A DNA stretch of 64,000 bases, taken from Mantis religiosa. Its lineage: Eukaryota > Arthropoda > Insecta > Mantodea > Mantidae. Location: assembly GCA_030765055.1 (NCBI GenBank), contig JAUKNK010000326.1:907501-971500 (forward strand), given 5' to 3'. The position numbers were made by a program, and so were the translations under genes. The notes under the pieces were generated by a model that saw nothing but the letters and a program-made list of their open reading frames with translations, was not told where the DNA came from and made no database searches. Shown piece after piece: positions 1-11,519 of this stretch. Every line of letters starts with the position of its first letter. Position 1 is the stretch's first letter.

Positions 1-285
1 CCTTCGCTAGCACGTCAAACACTGACTAATTGTCTAACTCCTCTTGCACGACGTGTTGCTTATATAGGGTCCGCTTGCCGATCTGGAAGGTTCTCCATTA
101 GATGAAATATCCCGTAAGGTCTAGAACACAGGTGGAGCAGAAAGAGACGGCACAGTGATGTTTTTTTTCTCCCAGTCACCTCCTGTCACCACTATAAGAC
201 GAACGAGGGGGGCGTGGCTAACACGGACCTCTCCTGCTTCCCGCTCTCAGCTGCTTCTATAGGGCGTTCCAACGCTCGGGTGACA
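1..285 (-). repeat. 3' LTR of Gypsy element 1 (partial)
   Basis: The segment matches the LTR at 1762-2268, including the TATATAGG promoter-like block near 60, the tract from 90 to 150 and the terminal GGGTGACA. The purine-rich tract just inside (286-300; GAGGAGGGAGCAG on the minus strand) fits a polypurine tract. Confidence 0.88.
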
Positions 286-1733
286 CTGCTCCCTCCTCAA
301 AGCTGGTCGTCTCGAACAGCACCATCGTAGCGTGCCAGGCGGTCCAGGTGCACCACCAGCATCTGCTCGGAGTCTCAGCCAGCAGTAGCGCTGCCGATGT
401 TTGTCAATCGTTCGGTTCGCTCCCAGGTGTCCTCCTGAAGTACCAGCGTGCACTTCCTCCAAGACTTCCGGGACCTTACTCCGGGGAAGTACCAACTGTT
501 CTCTCTGAGTCTTCCCATCGGGTGGTTCCCATACCCGGAACAGCACGCCCTCTCTGGTCTTCAACGAGTCCCATTGGGCCCCGTACGACTTGTAGGTGGC
601 GCTCCTCGGTGCGATGTCCTCCCAGGTTGGTCTCATCCCTGCCTCCACTTCCCTCAAGAGTGGCCCCAAGTCTGCGTCCGCCAGCTGCTCCCTCCTCAGG
701 CCTGCGCTATCCCTGCCGTCCGCAGGCACTGCCACAACTACTCGGACTGCTGCGGCACGTTCCTTCTCTTCCACTCTTGTGCACTGGCCGCATTCTACTG
801 GACAGGGTCTTCGGGACATGGCGTCTGCGTTACCGTGGCTCTTCCCTCTACGATGTTCCGAGGTGAAGTCGTACTCCTGCAGCCTCTGGACCCAACGTGC
901 TGTCTGGCCTTCCAGGTTCTTAAAGCTCAATAGCCAGGTTAGGGCGGAATGGTCAGTTCTCAGGTGGAATGGCTGACCGTACAGGTACTTGTGGAAGTGC
1001 TCCAATGTCTTTACTACCGCCAGTAACTCCCGTCGGGTGACGCAGTAGTTCTTATCTGCCTTGGATAGCGTCTTGCTGTAGTAGGTTATCATCCGCTCAT
1101 GGCCGTCCTGGATCTGCGATAGGACACTTCCAATGCAATGGTCGCTAGCGTCGGTGTCCACCATGAAGGCGCCACCTGGTTGTGGGAGACCCAAAATTGG
1201 AGCACTGCACAGGGTTTCCTTCAGGTGCTGGAAAGCGTCTTCGGCGTCCTCCGTCCACACATAAGGTCGGTGTTCCTCTGTCAGGCGGGTGAGGGGTTTG
1301 GCGACGTTGTCGGCCTTTTCCTCTAAATCATTAAGTCGGTCGTCTACTTGACCCATCCGCTTGCCCAGATTCGTGACGTCATCCCTAACGCCGGCCAACC
1401 GTTCCTCAAATTTGGCGGCGAGAGCCTCGTTCGCCACCTTCATTTCCGTGGCCGGACGGTCGTTCGCTGCTCTCATTTCTGTGGTCAATTCGCTCTTTAT
1501 TTCTTCCATCTTCTCGGTGATGTTGTCGTTGGCCGTCTTCATTTGTTTCAACTCGGCGGTGATGTTGTCGTTGGCCGTCTTCATTTGTTTCAACTCTGCG
1601 GCCAGGTTGTTATTTGTAGTCTCCAGCTTCGCGGCTAGGCTGTTATTTGCCGCTTCCGTTTTTGCAGCGAGGTTTTCATTTGCGTCTTCATTTCTTTCAG
1701 TTCCGCTAAAATCTTTTCTAATGCTGCCTCCAT
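286..1733 (-). pseudogene. Fused gag/RNase H/integrase-zinc remnant of Gypsy element 1
   Basis: The minus-strand gag start is probably the ATG at 1733. A frameshift breaks the first codons, and a 448-codon frame then runs from 1593 to about 247. Residues 1-95 are a Gag N-terminal coiled coil of repeated KMKxANDN-like units. At about residue 96 the frame jumps without a break into AKPLTRLTE, the linker just before RNase H. RNase H motifs follow: DTDAS (about 146), RTDHSAL (about 212) and NADAMSR (about 255). The integrase H2C2 region has VHAGTSGGHLG near 381 and RQRYCW near 400. A second jump at about residue 410 (near 366) skips the integrase core to the Pol C-terminus. Protease, reverse transcriptase and the integrase core are all absent, so this is a deletion derivative and not an active polyprotein. 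Confidence 0.82.
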
Positions 1734-1743
1734 TGTGTTATGT

Positions 1744-1760
1744 CGCACTCCTGATACCAA
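1744..1760 (-). other. Primer binding site of Gypsy element 1
   Basis: Two bases inside the 5' LTR the minus strand reads TGGTATCAGGAGTGC. It begins TGG, as expected for pairing with a tRNA CCA 3' end. The second Gypsy copy has TGATGTCAGGAGTGC at the same place. The sequence resembles leucine-tRNA primer sites, which is an inference from the motif alone. Confidence 0.6.
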
Positions 1761-1761
1761 T

Positions 1762-2268
1762 TTTGACTTTGTGGGTTCGTGAAATGAAAAGTCCAATTAC
1801 ACAAACTCAACAATGTTCTTTATTTCCACCGACTTACAGTTGAACACTTGCCAATTACACAAAATTACGTATTGCACATAACTACGATTCACCAGTTCGT
1901 CCGTTACCGTTCAGATGCACGTACACAATTACGTAAAGTCTTCCGTTGCATAGTCTTCTCGTTCATTAACACGGTGCTCCTTCCCCAGCACGTCAAACAC
2001 TGCCTAACTGTCTGACTAACTCCTCTTGCACGACGTGTTGCTTATATAGGGTCCGCTTGCCGATCTGGAAGGTTCTCCATTAGATGAAATATCCCGTAGG
2101 TTCTAGAACACAGGTGGAGCAGAAAGAGACGGCACAGTGATGTTTTTTTCTCCCAGTCACCTCCTGTCACCACTATAAGACAAACGAGGGGGGGGCGTGG
2201 CTGACACGGACTTCTCCTGCTTCCCGCTCTCAGCTGCTTCTATAGGGTGTTCCAACGCTCGGGTGACA
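1762..2268 (-). repeat. 5' LTR of Gypsy element 1
   Basis: This is a complete LTR of about 507 bp, reading TGTCACCC to a mutated CA end on the minus strand. It contains a CCTATATAAG core-promoter block (near 2045) and an AATAAA-like signal (near 1821). The solo LTR at 14991-15467 belongs to the same family: it shares the end block with GTTGAGTTTGTGTAA and CGAACCCACAAAGTCA. Confidence 0.87.
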
Positions 2269-2818
2269 GTATTTTTGTTCTAAGACTGACCATTATTTTT
2301 GTTAATTTTAGTATCTCACAAAGAGATTAAATTTTTAATCAGATTATCATTTCTAAATGTGTTAAAATATTTTTAATCACCGTTTTATTATGTTGTAATT
2401 GGACGCTGTCTAATATAATGAGACATTTGCCCCACATGAACAGGACTTTTACTCCAAGCTAAGGGAAAATCTCCGAATGTAATGCAATTTCGTTATAGTT
2501 AATTCTTACCTATTAAACGATGGAGTACGTAAACGTTATTTTGTCATCCTGGAGCATAAACATGTAGCCTACCACAGAGGAAAAACCAGAAGTGTCTATC
2601 ACTTGTACGGAGAGTAATAGATGTTTATGCGAAAACTGCAGACCCTTAAACCCTGCTACGCTGTTACTCAAGATTTAAAGCCAAGCAAGCTCTTTCCAAA
2701 AGTACGAGCCAAAAAGTGGAGATGAAATTGAAAATTTATCAATTCTGGTTACTTAAAATATTTGATATATCGCTGCTACTTGCTTAGATTGGAGCTACCT
2801 ACGAAGCAATTAGTCCTC
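2269..2818. other. Intergenic, nothing recognised
   Basis: AT-rich sequence without an ORF, repeat or RNA gene that I can support. Confidence 0.6.
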
Positions 2819-3967
2819 TCATAGATACGTGTTTAAATAAATGTAATACAGTGTTATATAAACAAGTGCTAATGTAAGGTTATGTTGATTTGATACTTCC
2901 GGGTGACGAAGTTCCACAGATGCTACGATGAGATCTGCAAATGCCCGCTGACAGCTAAGCGGCTTGACTTCAGCATAGGAAACAATAATATTCTGTAAAT
3001 CCTTGTTGTAAGCCAAGAAAGATCCCAACTATCTTTAAATCACAACATATTTTCCAGTTATATATAATTAATGTTATTTAAAATACCTCTCATATTTTCA
3101 TATGTCTCTTTCATTTAGACTGCGTAACTTTTTGCTACTGAAAGCAAAGTGTTTCCTTTGTGCAGTAACACAGCTTTAAGGCTCAGTGTAGAAGCTTCTA
3201 AAACTAGCCTCCAATGTTCTGGCGTGTGTTGCATATTTATGGTTTCCATCAAGGCTTACACATCATTAGAAAATATAATGTTATTATTCATTTTCAAAAA
3301 TTGTTCCAACGGTTTCTCTCGTGTTCTAAAAGCAGACACTTTCATATTTTCTGCTAGATAATTAAACTACCTGAGTCGAGATGCTAGCTGCTCCGCTTTA
3401 GTATTTGAAAGCTCCAGGTCTCGGACAAGATCATTTAACTCATTTTGAATCATTCTGTGAAAAAGGGGTGGAGATTGAATGTCGAAATTAGGACCATATG
3501 ATGCTGAAGCTCAGGGAATGTCTTCTGAAGTGCCAGATTTATGTTCGTCAGAATCAGTGATATAAGACTCAGGTGGAAGTGGAATAGGGAGTTCATTGGA
3601 GTGGAGCACTGGACGAATAGCTGAAGGTATATTTGGGTAATTCACACTCGATCTTTTCTTTTTAGAAAGGAACTTCACATGTGGTACCATGCAGAAATAA
3701 CAATAATTTACATGATCGATTTGTTTCCTCCAAATCATGGGCACAGCAAATGTCGTTGGTGTCTTAGTTTTCATTTAGCCATTCACCAAGATTTGCACAA
3801 CAGGCAGTGAAACAAATATGGGTGGTCCAGCTTGTATTTTGGTCCCCTATTTTGCATCCAAAATACAGATGGTATACTTTCTTTATTAATGAAGTTATAT
3901 TTCGCTTTTTGAGTGCAAAAGTCTGTTTACCACAAATATAACAAAAAAAAAAAAAAAACATCACCAC
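2819..3967 (-). pseudogene. Decayed copy of an uncharacterised multicopy protein family
   Basis: Read on the minus strand from 3967 downward, successive frames join into one protein-like run. First is a Cys/His-rich part with IGDQNTSWTTHICFTAC, then GVPMIW-like AVPMIWRK with a CYFCMV pair, then YPNIPSAIRPVLHS and a Pro-rich acidic stretch. Next comes ELNDLVRDLELS (near 3440), then WRLVLEASTLSLKAVLLHKG (near 3200), then MKETYENM, and then WKICCDLKIVGIFLG with CFLC after a frameshift (near 3030). I recall this order from numerous unnamed proteins in insect, cnidarian and other genomes. I know no established function for them, and their multicopy nature suggests a mobile origin. This copy has at least three stop codons (TGA near 3505, TAG near 3358, TAA near 3255) and frameshifts, and it lacks the C-terminal part. 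Confidence 0.6.
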
Positions 3968-5395
3968 TACTTATACACTTACTTAGCATATTAATTGCTG
4001 TAACAGATTTAGCACTATGCAGAAATAAAACTGAGCCTTTTGACAGACGCATATAAGGTTATGCACAGCTCTACAAAAATTTTATGAATTTACCTTCAGA
4101 GCCATAAATCTATTCCTAACACCCTGGTAAGAAGTTTGCCGTAACCATGACAGAGAAACTGCTGGCGGTTTCCTCTGAGAAGAGTAATCCAAGATACATG
4201 CTATACAGTGAAAGCAGATCATTGCGACCATTTTTACTGTTATATTCGTCATTAGAAGTACAAAATTAGTCAGCATTTGCTTATTTTTTTCCATAAATGT
4301 TTGGCTGTTGTCCAGTAATATACGCAATTTGAACAATTGACTAACTTTGAATTATCTTACTCCGGGTAACTATGAAGCGCAAAAAAGTGTAAATTTCCAC
4401 CTAGGAACAGTATCTTAAGATAAATTTAGGAATGATTTTGCTGGAACAAATGTATGTCTGTTTGAGAGTTTACTGTTGAATCAGCATGATGCCATGGAGA
4501 TCAGCTAGCTACAGCAATTGTATGAATACGTAGTTTAAATGCCGTTTGTGACATTGAAGTTTTCGCCGTTATTTTATCTTTGTAATGTAAGCCTAGATCC
4601 AGCATTACTATTCAGTACAACTTAAATTTAGGACAGAAATATCTTGTAGGGATGCTATAAACAATCAAACTATTATTTTGACTGCTTACTTCATGTGCTA
4701 GTCATTATGATGGGTACCTGAAAATATATAATAATGATGACATACACCACACTTTGGTTTTTAATTGTATGATAGACCTTTTATGTTTATGATAGTTCTA
4801 CTAGCGCAGTTGAAGGCAGTAGAAAAACAGTTCAATTGTAATTAGTGTAAGCAATCAAATTAGTGACGTATCCGGAACTGCAATTCTGAACACTGAAGCT
4901 CGTCATTCATCTAATTGTTCGCATCTAGCCGCGTCTTGTACTGATAATTAAAGTAAATATGGTCAGTTAATCAATTATTTTTATGTCCTGGTGTTTGATG
5001 ATACAGATGACGTAAGTCCGGGACCATGGTTTTTATGATTTGGATCACTATTTGACGATAAGGCCTATACCAGAACAATTGAAAATGCTTATAATGTGTA
5101 AGGAACTTAGGAACAGTTTCTTTTCTGGGCAGAAAAGAAATTAAAAAAAGAAAAATTGTTTTCCTCGACAGACCAAGGGTGGGATTTACTTTCGAAATTT
5201 AAGTGGATGGTGCATGCCAAACTTTTAGGGCTATGTCGGTTCATAGGTCATCCCCAGAAAAATTTCAATTAATTAGAACTGCCCCGGAAGGATTAAATAA
5301 TGTAGAAAAAATTCTTCTCTAAAAGAGATTGAAAGCTTTGCAATGCATTTCCGCAATCCAAAAGTTCAGAACTTACTTATATCAGAAAAAAACTG
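3968..5395. other. Intergenic, nothing recognised
   Basis: AT-rich. It contains a 15-bp A run (3943-3958) at its edge and no supported gene. The last 250 bp may hold further, unreadable pol sequence of the downstream Gypsy remnant. Confidence 0.5.
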
Positions 5396-6847
5396 AAACT
5401 ATCTTCAGACCACTTTAGTTTATCTTTCCTTCCAAACGGCAATAATACAAGTTCCAATATGTGCAGATACGCGCATGAGATAATGAACTATGATGTAGAA
5501 ATCATTCATATTCCTTGCAAATTAAACACGTTTAGCGACTTGTTGTCCCGGTTAACATACAATACTGACATACCTGATTGTACGTGTGGGCCGCAGAGGA
5601 AGGTGACGTTCTTGAAAATTGAGATACCCATGGATAGGGAGTTGAAGAAAAAGCTAAAGAAGATAGGTGACAGGACCAGAAGGAAAGTTAGAGAAATTAT
5701 TTAAAAACTCGCCGGAAGTAGATGATCAGGTAGGAAGCGACCTAGGAAAGAAGGACGGCAAATTATATAAGACGCATGGGGCCATAACGCAAGTGTGGAA
5801 AACGTTGGTAACCCAAAGTATGGAAAAGGAGATTATCCTAACCTTCCACAGAGCTTTGTGTCATTACGGAACAGACCGGACCACTTCCAACATTCTGGAT
5901 AATCTTTACGCCCCTAAGCTGAAACAAAAAATTCCTGAGACTAGTCGACGCCTGGGATTCCTGTCAGAGAGGAAAGCCGCTGCACGTTAGCTATGATTTT
6001 GAATCCAATGAAATTTTGAGGGACAGGCCCCGGTCATTAGTGACAGTAGATTCTCATGGAGAGCTCTCTCAGCGCACATTCGAGAACTGATACATAATTG
6101 TTTTTACAGATGTATTTTCTAAGTATGTGAAAATGTTTTCCGTTAAGAAAATCAACAGTGCCATAAACCGAAAGAAAATATTCAAATACTGCATACCGCA
6201 ATTGGTAAAATTGAACGCACTAGTGTCACATAAAGCAGCAATATTCATTACAAAAGGAATTCACCAATGCAACGAAAGAAAAGGGCATAAAATTAAGCAC
6301 TATTCTCGATATTGACCTAATAGTAATCCAACAGAAAGGACCACCAGCGATGTCGCATTGTTTCCTAGAATTCTATCGGGCAACTTTTATACGGGCTGGT
6401 TAGAGATCCGCCCGAAAATATTGAACATTTTAAATCATTCGGTGTATCAGGTTACTATGTTTAAACCTATAGAGGTTATGGAGGGACAAGGCATCAACAC
6501 TATGGACCGTAATATTCAAGAGACAGTACAAGTAGAAGGCGCTAAATATTTGTCTGAAGCCAAAATATTAAGATAGCCGCCGTTTGAATCAGGGCAAAAA
6601 GGCTCAATTAAGGAAAGCTAAGCATCAGGCGAAAAAGAGGAAGAAGTGGAATATGCAAATAAATTATCTGGTTTTGGTAGAGAATAAACAGTTACCTAGC
6701 GCCATAAATAAATTTAATCAACTTGTGACTATGTTATTGAAAGGACCGTACAAGGGCATAGACAGTTGCGGGACGGACACATCTTTGCTTTCAGATGTCA
6801 AGTACAGTAAGATGGTGCGGAAGTTCTGTATTTGTGTGAATAAGTAA
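5396..6847 (+). pseudogene. Ty3/Gypsy pol remnant: RNase H C-terminus and integrase
   Basis: The region starts with the RNase H end: SDHFSLSFL near 5402, then YDVEIIHIPCKLNTFSDLLSR (5490-5560). The integrase H2C2 half-motif HRALCH follows near 5850. The integrase core remnant shows VTVDSHGELS (near 6040) and FTDVFSKYVKMFSVKK (near 6105-6150), which keeps the first catalytic Asp environment. The integrase C-terminal domain follows at about 6640-6790, with NYLVLVENKQLPSAINKF and LKGPYKG. At least four frame breaks separate these parts. The order is collinear with a normal Gypsy pol and differs in sequence from the two minus-strand Gypsy copies, so it is another lineage. No LTRs could be assigned. 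Confidence 0.75.
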
Positions 6848-8639
6848 GAATCAATAGCGGGCGTGCAATGAGCATGAAAATAAAATGAATAGATAAACAT
6901 ATAAATAAAAGTATTAGAATTATTAGGTATTCTAGAGTAACGAGAGAAAGTGATGGATATTTCCATTTATCTACTTGAGAAGATAATTTAGAATAAATTA
7001 AAAAGGCTTGGTGAAGGGTAAAGTCTAGATGAGGTGTTTAGAAGCCAGATCAAAGCTTAACTGTAAGTAAAGAACTAATACGTATGTGATTGTGTGCAAT
7101 GAATAACTTAATGAAAATATAATTAGTAATGTTGTAAGCTTGGTTATTATTAAGGATAAGATAGAGATTTCTGTAAAATAAATGAAAAAGTAATTAGGCA
7201 TAACAAAAATCACATCTTATTCGTTAATGAGTGAGAAAATGAATTGAATACCCAAGAAAGGATAGTGAACTGTGTAATTACAATAAGGCAAGCAGCCTAA
7301 GAAAGACATCTGCCTGGTACTGTAGACGGTAAATTGCGAAACCGGTATTGATTTTCAGCTACCTGGACAAGGGATGAACAAATAGTTAAATGATTATGTG
7401 AAGGTGAAAGTTCAAAGTGAGTGACATTAACAGGCATAAAATGAGCCTGACTTTGGAGGAACTAATACAATGAAGTGAAATTTTCACTATGCCAACCGTA
7501 AAGGAAAAGTTCTAACTTCATTGTTTGTCGCAGTTTTAAACAGGAACATTTGGTCCTATAGGTTAATTCTTCAAGTAAGTAGGTTTAAAAATTGCATATA
7601 TGTTTCAGAACTCTAAACGGTATGTTCCTATGTAGAATATTAAAGGGTAATGCTGCGCAGATATATGTGAAAAACCTTGAAATTTAGTTTAACAGCACAT
7701 AAAGCCTGGATGTAAGACCATACATGGCATGTCAGTTATTGAGATGTACCGTTAACACAGGTGCATACAATGCTAGTTTTTCCTTGTGAATCCGGGTTTT
7801 AGTAATTAAGGGGGTAGATGGTCTATTCCATTGCAGTCTGTTAATTTCGTCTAGTGCATCCACGGGCCTATTTCACCAACCGCCACATAGATTTAAGTTC
7901 AACTATAGCAGTATTATTGTTGGTTGTCACCGCCAGTGAAAGTTCAAATATCTGTAAGTGACCGGGTTCCACACAAATGTTAATAAATAAATAAAATGTT
8001 AAGGATTAGAAGATTAAATAAAAGTTAAAAAAGTATCGGATGTTTGTTGTCTCGATCCTACATCCGGAGAAATCAAGGAATCCATGCAGGAGTGGAAGTT
8101 TGCGTCAGTCGGAGGTAAGGGCAAAGCAGACGGCGGAGACAGAGGCAATCCCGACGTCCAGTCCAGAAACGTACTGCGTGAGGCGGTGATAAAGTACTGC
8201 CGCAAACGTTAGACGTCCTATATTGATCTATCTGCAGTGACAAGAGAAGCGACTTTAAAAAATCACAATATACAAAAAGAATAAACGCAGAATCAGTAAA
8301 ACAACTTAGGGTTTAATTACTTTCTCCAAACACTTTGTCGGAGATTATGAGTAGAAAGTCATAGAAACTAAATTCATGATGACAACATCTGGGAGCAGTG
8401 AAACTTGTGTTATTCCAGAAAAAATCTCAAGCCGTATGATTAGCAACTGACTTTTATAAACGTGACGTGCTTCTCTCAGACTTTTGGAAATGGTTATGAA
8501 GTCTCCTCACCAAACTTCCAAAGTACTATCAAAAGATTTGTTGAATTAAAGCGGATACAAGTTCCAACAAAATTCTGGTAAAAGAACTTCTAATTTGTCA
8601 TTAAAACGCACAACACCAATTTTTTTTCAAGTTGAGGAA
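6848..8639. other. Intergenic, possible downstream part of the Gypsy remnant
   Basis: I recognise no coding region. A GC-richer patch at 8040-8210 stands out from the AT-rich surroundings, with an open plus-strand frame of about 55 codons, but I cannot identify it. An LTR of the preceding element could lie here, but I see no paired copy. Confidence 0.4.
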
Positions 8640-8775
8640 AAATCCATTCATGGACTAACCCCGACTGTACTAGGATGGTGCAGCCGGGAGTGTGAGCTTC
8701 ACCCGAATGTACTACCCACTAAAAAACCTCCACCGGAGGGAAGTCAGGTGAGGAATTCCAGCAGTACCGCTATGT
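8640..8775 (-). repeat. 3'-end fragment of a LINE
   Basis: The minus strand shares GCGGTACTGC, CCGGTGGAGGTTTTTTAG and a downstream TCACACTCC block with 63752-63850, in the same order. The second A-repeat copy (48660-48700) lacks this segment just before TCTCATATTTGTGAA, so it is an insertion specific to this copy. Confidence 0.6.
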
Positions 8776-9871
8776 CTCATATTTGTGAAGAGCGCAGTTG
8801 TCAAATATGACGCACTATAAGTTTTTAACTGATAATGTTTTAAATTTCATTCCATTCTTTAACTCTCCCTGGTACATACATTAAGCAAAAGCAGTATTAC
8901 AGTCCACCCTTAAACTCGATATCGATAATTGACTGGAATTATGTTGTGGACACAATAGATTAAAAAATGTAGAAACACTTTTTTAAGACTGACAACAGCA
9001 TTGATTAAAGGCAAAATTACGTTCAGCCTTCCAGCTTTGAGAAAGATATTAAAGACAGATTTTCCAGTTAAGCTACTGTTCAAATTTGGTAAATCCTAGT
9101 TTTATATAAAAATGACCTTATTGGTTACACTGTAATCTTTGAAATCGTATGAAACGTATTCGAATTTAAGTTTTCTGGCAATGTCCTCAGGACTGCTGTA
9201 CATTTGGATTACGTGGTCACCAATGGTTAGCCGCAGGAGATAAACTTATACTGCACAAAAATTAAAACTACCAAAACACTAAATTTCCTACATATTAGAA
9301 ATATATATTCAAATTATTCGCCATAAATTATCAAAAACTAATATTTTTCATTTATGAAATGGTTATTTAGTTTTACATCTGTTACCTGTGCAGGTGTATG
9401 GAATATTATATATATTAAAACATTCGACAATCACTCCAAATCTAACACTTTATACTCATAATCTCCTTGTACCTAACAAAATACCAGTAGGTTAACGTTT
9501 ACATGAGACAGACAGAGCAATAGACAATTGTAAGTTTACAGGAGACAAACTCAGTCTTACACAACAGACCAAGACTTTCAAAATGTATACGAATTCCTCT
9601 CACACGATCTGCTCAACTCATTCTTCAACATATTACTGTTGCAGTGTCTTATTAATTCATCTACTTCCTGTATATCAGTATACAGGAATTAGCTTAACTT
9701 CCATGTTGTCAAATCTCCGTTATTATTTGTATTCCTTACAGCCAGGTCTACTGACTGACAAATGCATTCCTAAACAATCAGATGTATATTTACTAGTACG
9801 TGGAACTAAAATATATCAGACTTAACCGATTATCAAATATTTTAAGACGTGGCAACTATGTGCCAGTGTAT

Positions 9872-10317
9872 TGTCGCGAGCATTGTTCGGGCCAGGCGCA
9901 CAAAGTGTGCGGTACGGATACATAAGGAACAGATAGTGTAGCACGAAGGTGAAGAGCTTGCCGAAACTGAATAAAGATAGTGCAGAGAAATAAAGGCTCG
10001 TCGGAACAAATAAAATGAGATAACCGGAAAATTCTAGCGACATCTTCATTGATAGAGAACATTCCACAGACGTATGTAATCACGAAGGAGCCGCGATCGT
10101 GAGTGAGAGTCAGAGTGCAATCGGAATTGGACCTTGTGCCTGTAGTAATGTTTTAAAGTGAACTATTTTGTTTGTGGGCAACGACCTTGAGCATTGTATT
10201 TGTGTATGCTACATACTTATGCCACTGTAAGGGTAGACCAAAGTTGTGTTTCTACGGAAATAACATTGTAAATTTCTGCAACTTGGTCTTTTAATTCTAC
10301 TAATCCACCAAGTCACA
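9872..10317 (+). repeat. Solo LTR inside repeat A (copy 1)
   Basis: This 446-bp block runs from TGTCGCGAGC to CCAAGTCACA. Its 3' end (ATTTCTGCAACTTGGTC, then TTAATTCTAC, then AGTCACA) matches the end of the Gypsy element 2 LTR, which identifies it as an LTR. The flanks are GTAT and GGAT, a 4-bp duplication with one mismatch. The same insertion lies at 49787-50230 in the other A copy, so it happened before the duplication. Confidence 0.65.
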
Positions 10318-10622
10318 GGATCAAAACATCAGACACAATTAGAACTTCCTATAGAGAAACACCTAATTGTAACACCGACAGTCAATTCTATCTTTAACTT
10401 TATTTCATTTTCAGAGTTTGGTAATACTGGCTGTAATGTAGTGACCTCTGGTAACCTTAACGTTGACAACGAGATTGTGTAACTGGCGATGTACACAAAA
10501 CTTTACGAAATCACGATCTTATTGTTATTTACAACAATGATTTTAAAGATAAGTAAAGTTTAGTACGAAAGTGTAGTACGAATAGTGAATTCCAACTTAT
10601 AGATACACTGTGTATTAACAAG

Positions 10623-11408
10623 TGAAGCAAATTTAATGATGGTGGCGATCAAGTGTTACCACAGCTCCACGTTGTGCACCAGTTTGAAGCTGTATAAAGA
10701 TGGTGGTCACAGGTTACCACAGCTCCACGTTGTGCGCCAGTTTGAAGCAAATATTATAGTGATCAATGAGGTTTCTCTCAGGGTATGCGTGGATGTGTGT
10801 GAGAAGGAAATTGTACAACACTGGAATGCCCGTCTCCAAATTATTTATTCCCTGCTTCTTTTCAAACCCCGAAATGGAAGCTGCCGACCGAGGGTTACCA
10901 ATCTCGGTTTATCGTGACTGAATGCTAATTATATTACTCGATAAATTTTGATGACCCGACAAATATTCAATACAGAATAAGTTAACCGCTCTAATAGGCT
11001 TGACGTCTCAGACTCCTCTCCTTATATAGGCTACACGCCGATAAATGTTTATAATGGTTTCCTAGCCGCGATATAGCCATATCGGCTACATACCGACGAC
11101 TGCCTGCTGACCACAACTGCGCCTGTGTATTTATATAACTTTCACTCTCCAAATTCCTTTTTAAAACCAAAGTCCCTTTGTGGCTGTTTTGGTCGCCATT
11201 GTAAATGATCCAAAGAATTCCCTATTCATATACGTCAAGTGACAATTCCATTAGAAAGCTTCTAAGGACACTGCTCCTTTCATTCATGGCATTGTTACAG
11301 ACTTTCCCCAACCGAACTGACCTTGGCCTTGGTCATCACAAAGAACCAACATTCCTTCGACATCTATCATGACTGCTTCTGTCAAACCATAATTTCGTTA
11401 TCACAAGT
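10623..11408 (-). mobile_element. LTR-like insertion with primer-site-like repeats
   Basis: This 786-bp block is absent from the matching place in the second A+B copy (near 50500) and is flanked by ACAAGT (10617-10622 and 11403-11408). On the minus strand it starts near TGTGATAACG, has a CCTATATAAGGAG promoter-like block (near 11030), and ends with two direct copies of a block containing TGG(C/T)GCACAACGTGG. That block resembles an LTR-retrotransposon primer binding site. I read it as an LTR plus a short leader left by a collapsed element. No coding part remains. Confidence 0.5.
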
Positions 11409-11519
11409 ATTTCATATATGTATAAGATTCAAAGAGTGACAATTTAAAAACCTAAAGCGTTGTCGTTAGTTGTAGTTGGTGTCCGACATATTTGTGAGTG
11501 ATGTTGATGACCTCGTTAA

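Larger units (their letters stand above)
1..2268 (-). mobile_element. Ty3/Gypsy LTR retrotransposon, internally deleted, 3' LTR cut by window edge
   Basis: Two near-identical terminal repeats flank a 1.48-kb internal region that reads on the minus strand. Both end at GGGTGACA (positions 285 and 2268 on the plus strand), so each LTR starts TGTCACCC in element orientation. The inside keeps only the gag N-terminus, RNase H, the integrase zinc-binding region and the extreme Pol C-terminus. The element is non-autonomous. By eye the LTRs are more than 90% alike, which suggests a fairly recent insertion. Flanking duplications cannot be checked because one end lies outside the window. Confidence 0.88.

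Noticed and set aside
348..976. Plus-strand frames of 126-172 codons opposite Gypsy element 1
   Set aside because: They are antisense shadows of the GC-rich pol remnant, show no domain, and have counterparts opposite element 2 (18983-19650).
9822..10083. Overlapping minus-strand frames of 75-81 codons, with a 130-codon partner at 49715-50107
   Set aside because: They fall within the solo LTR shared by the A copies. The frames differ between copies and are not protein-like.
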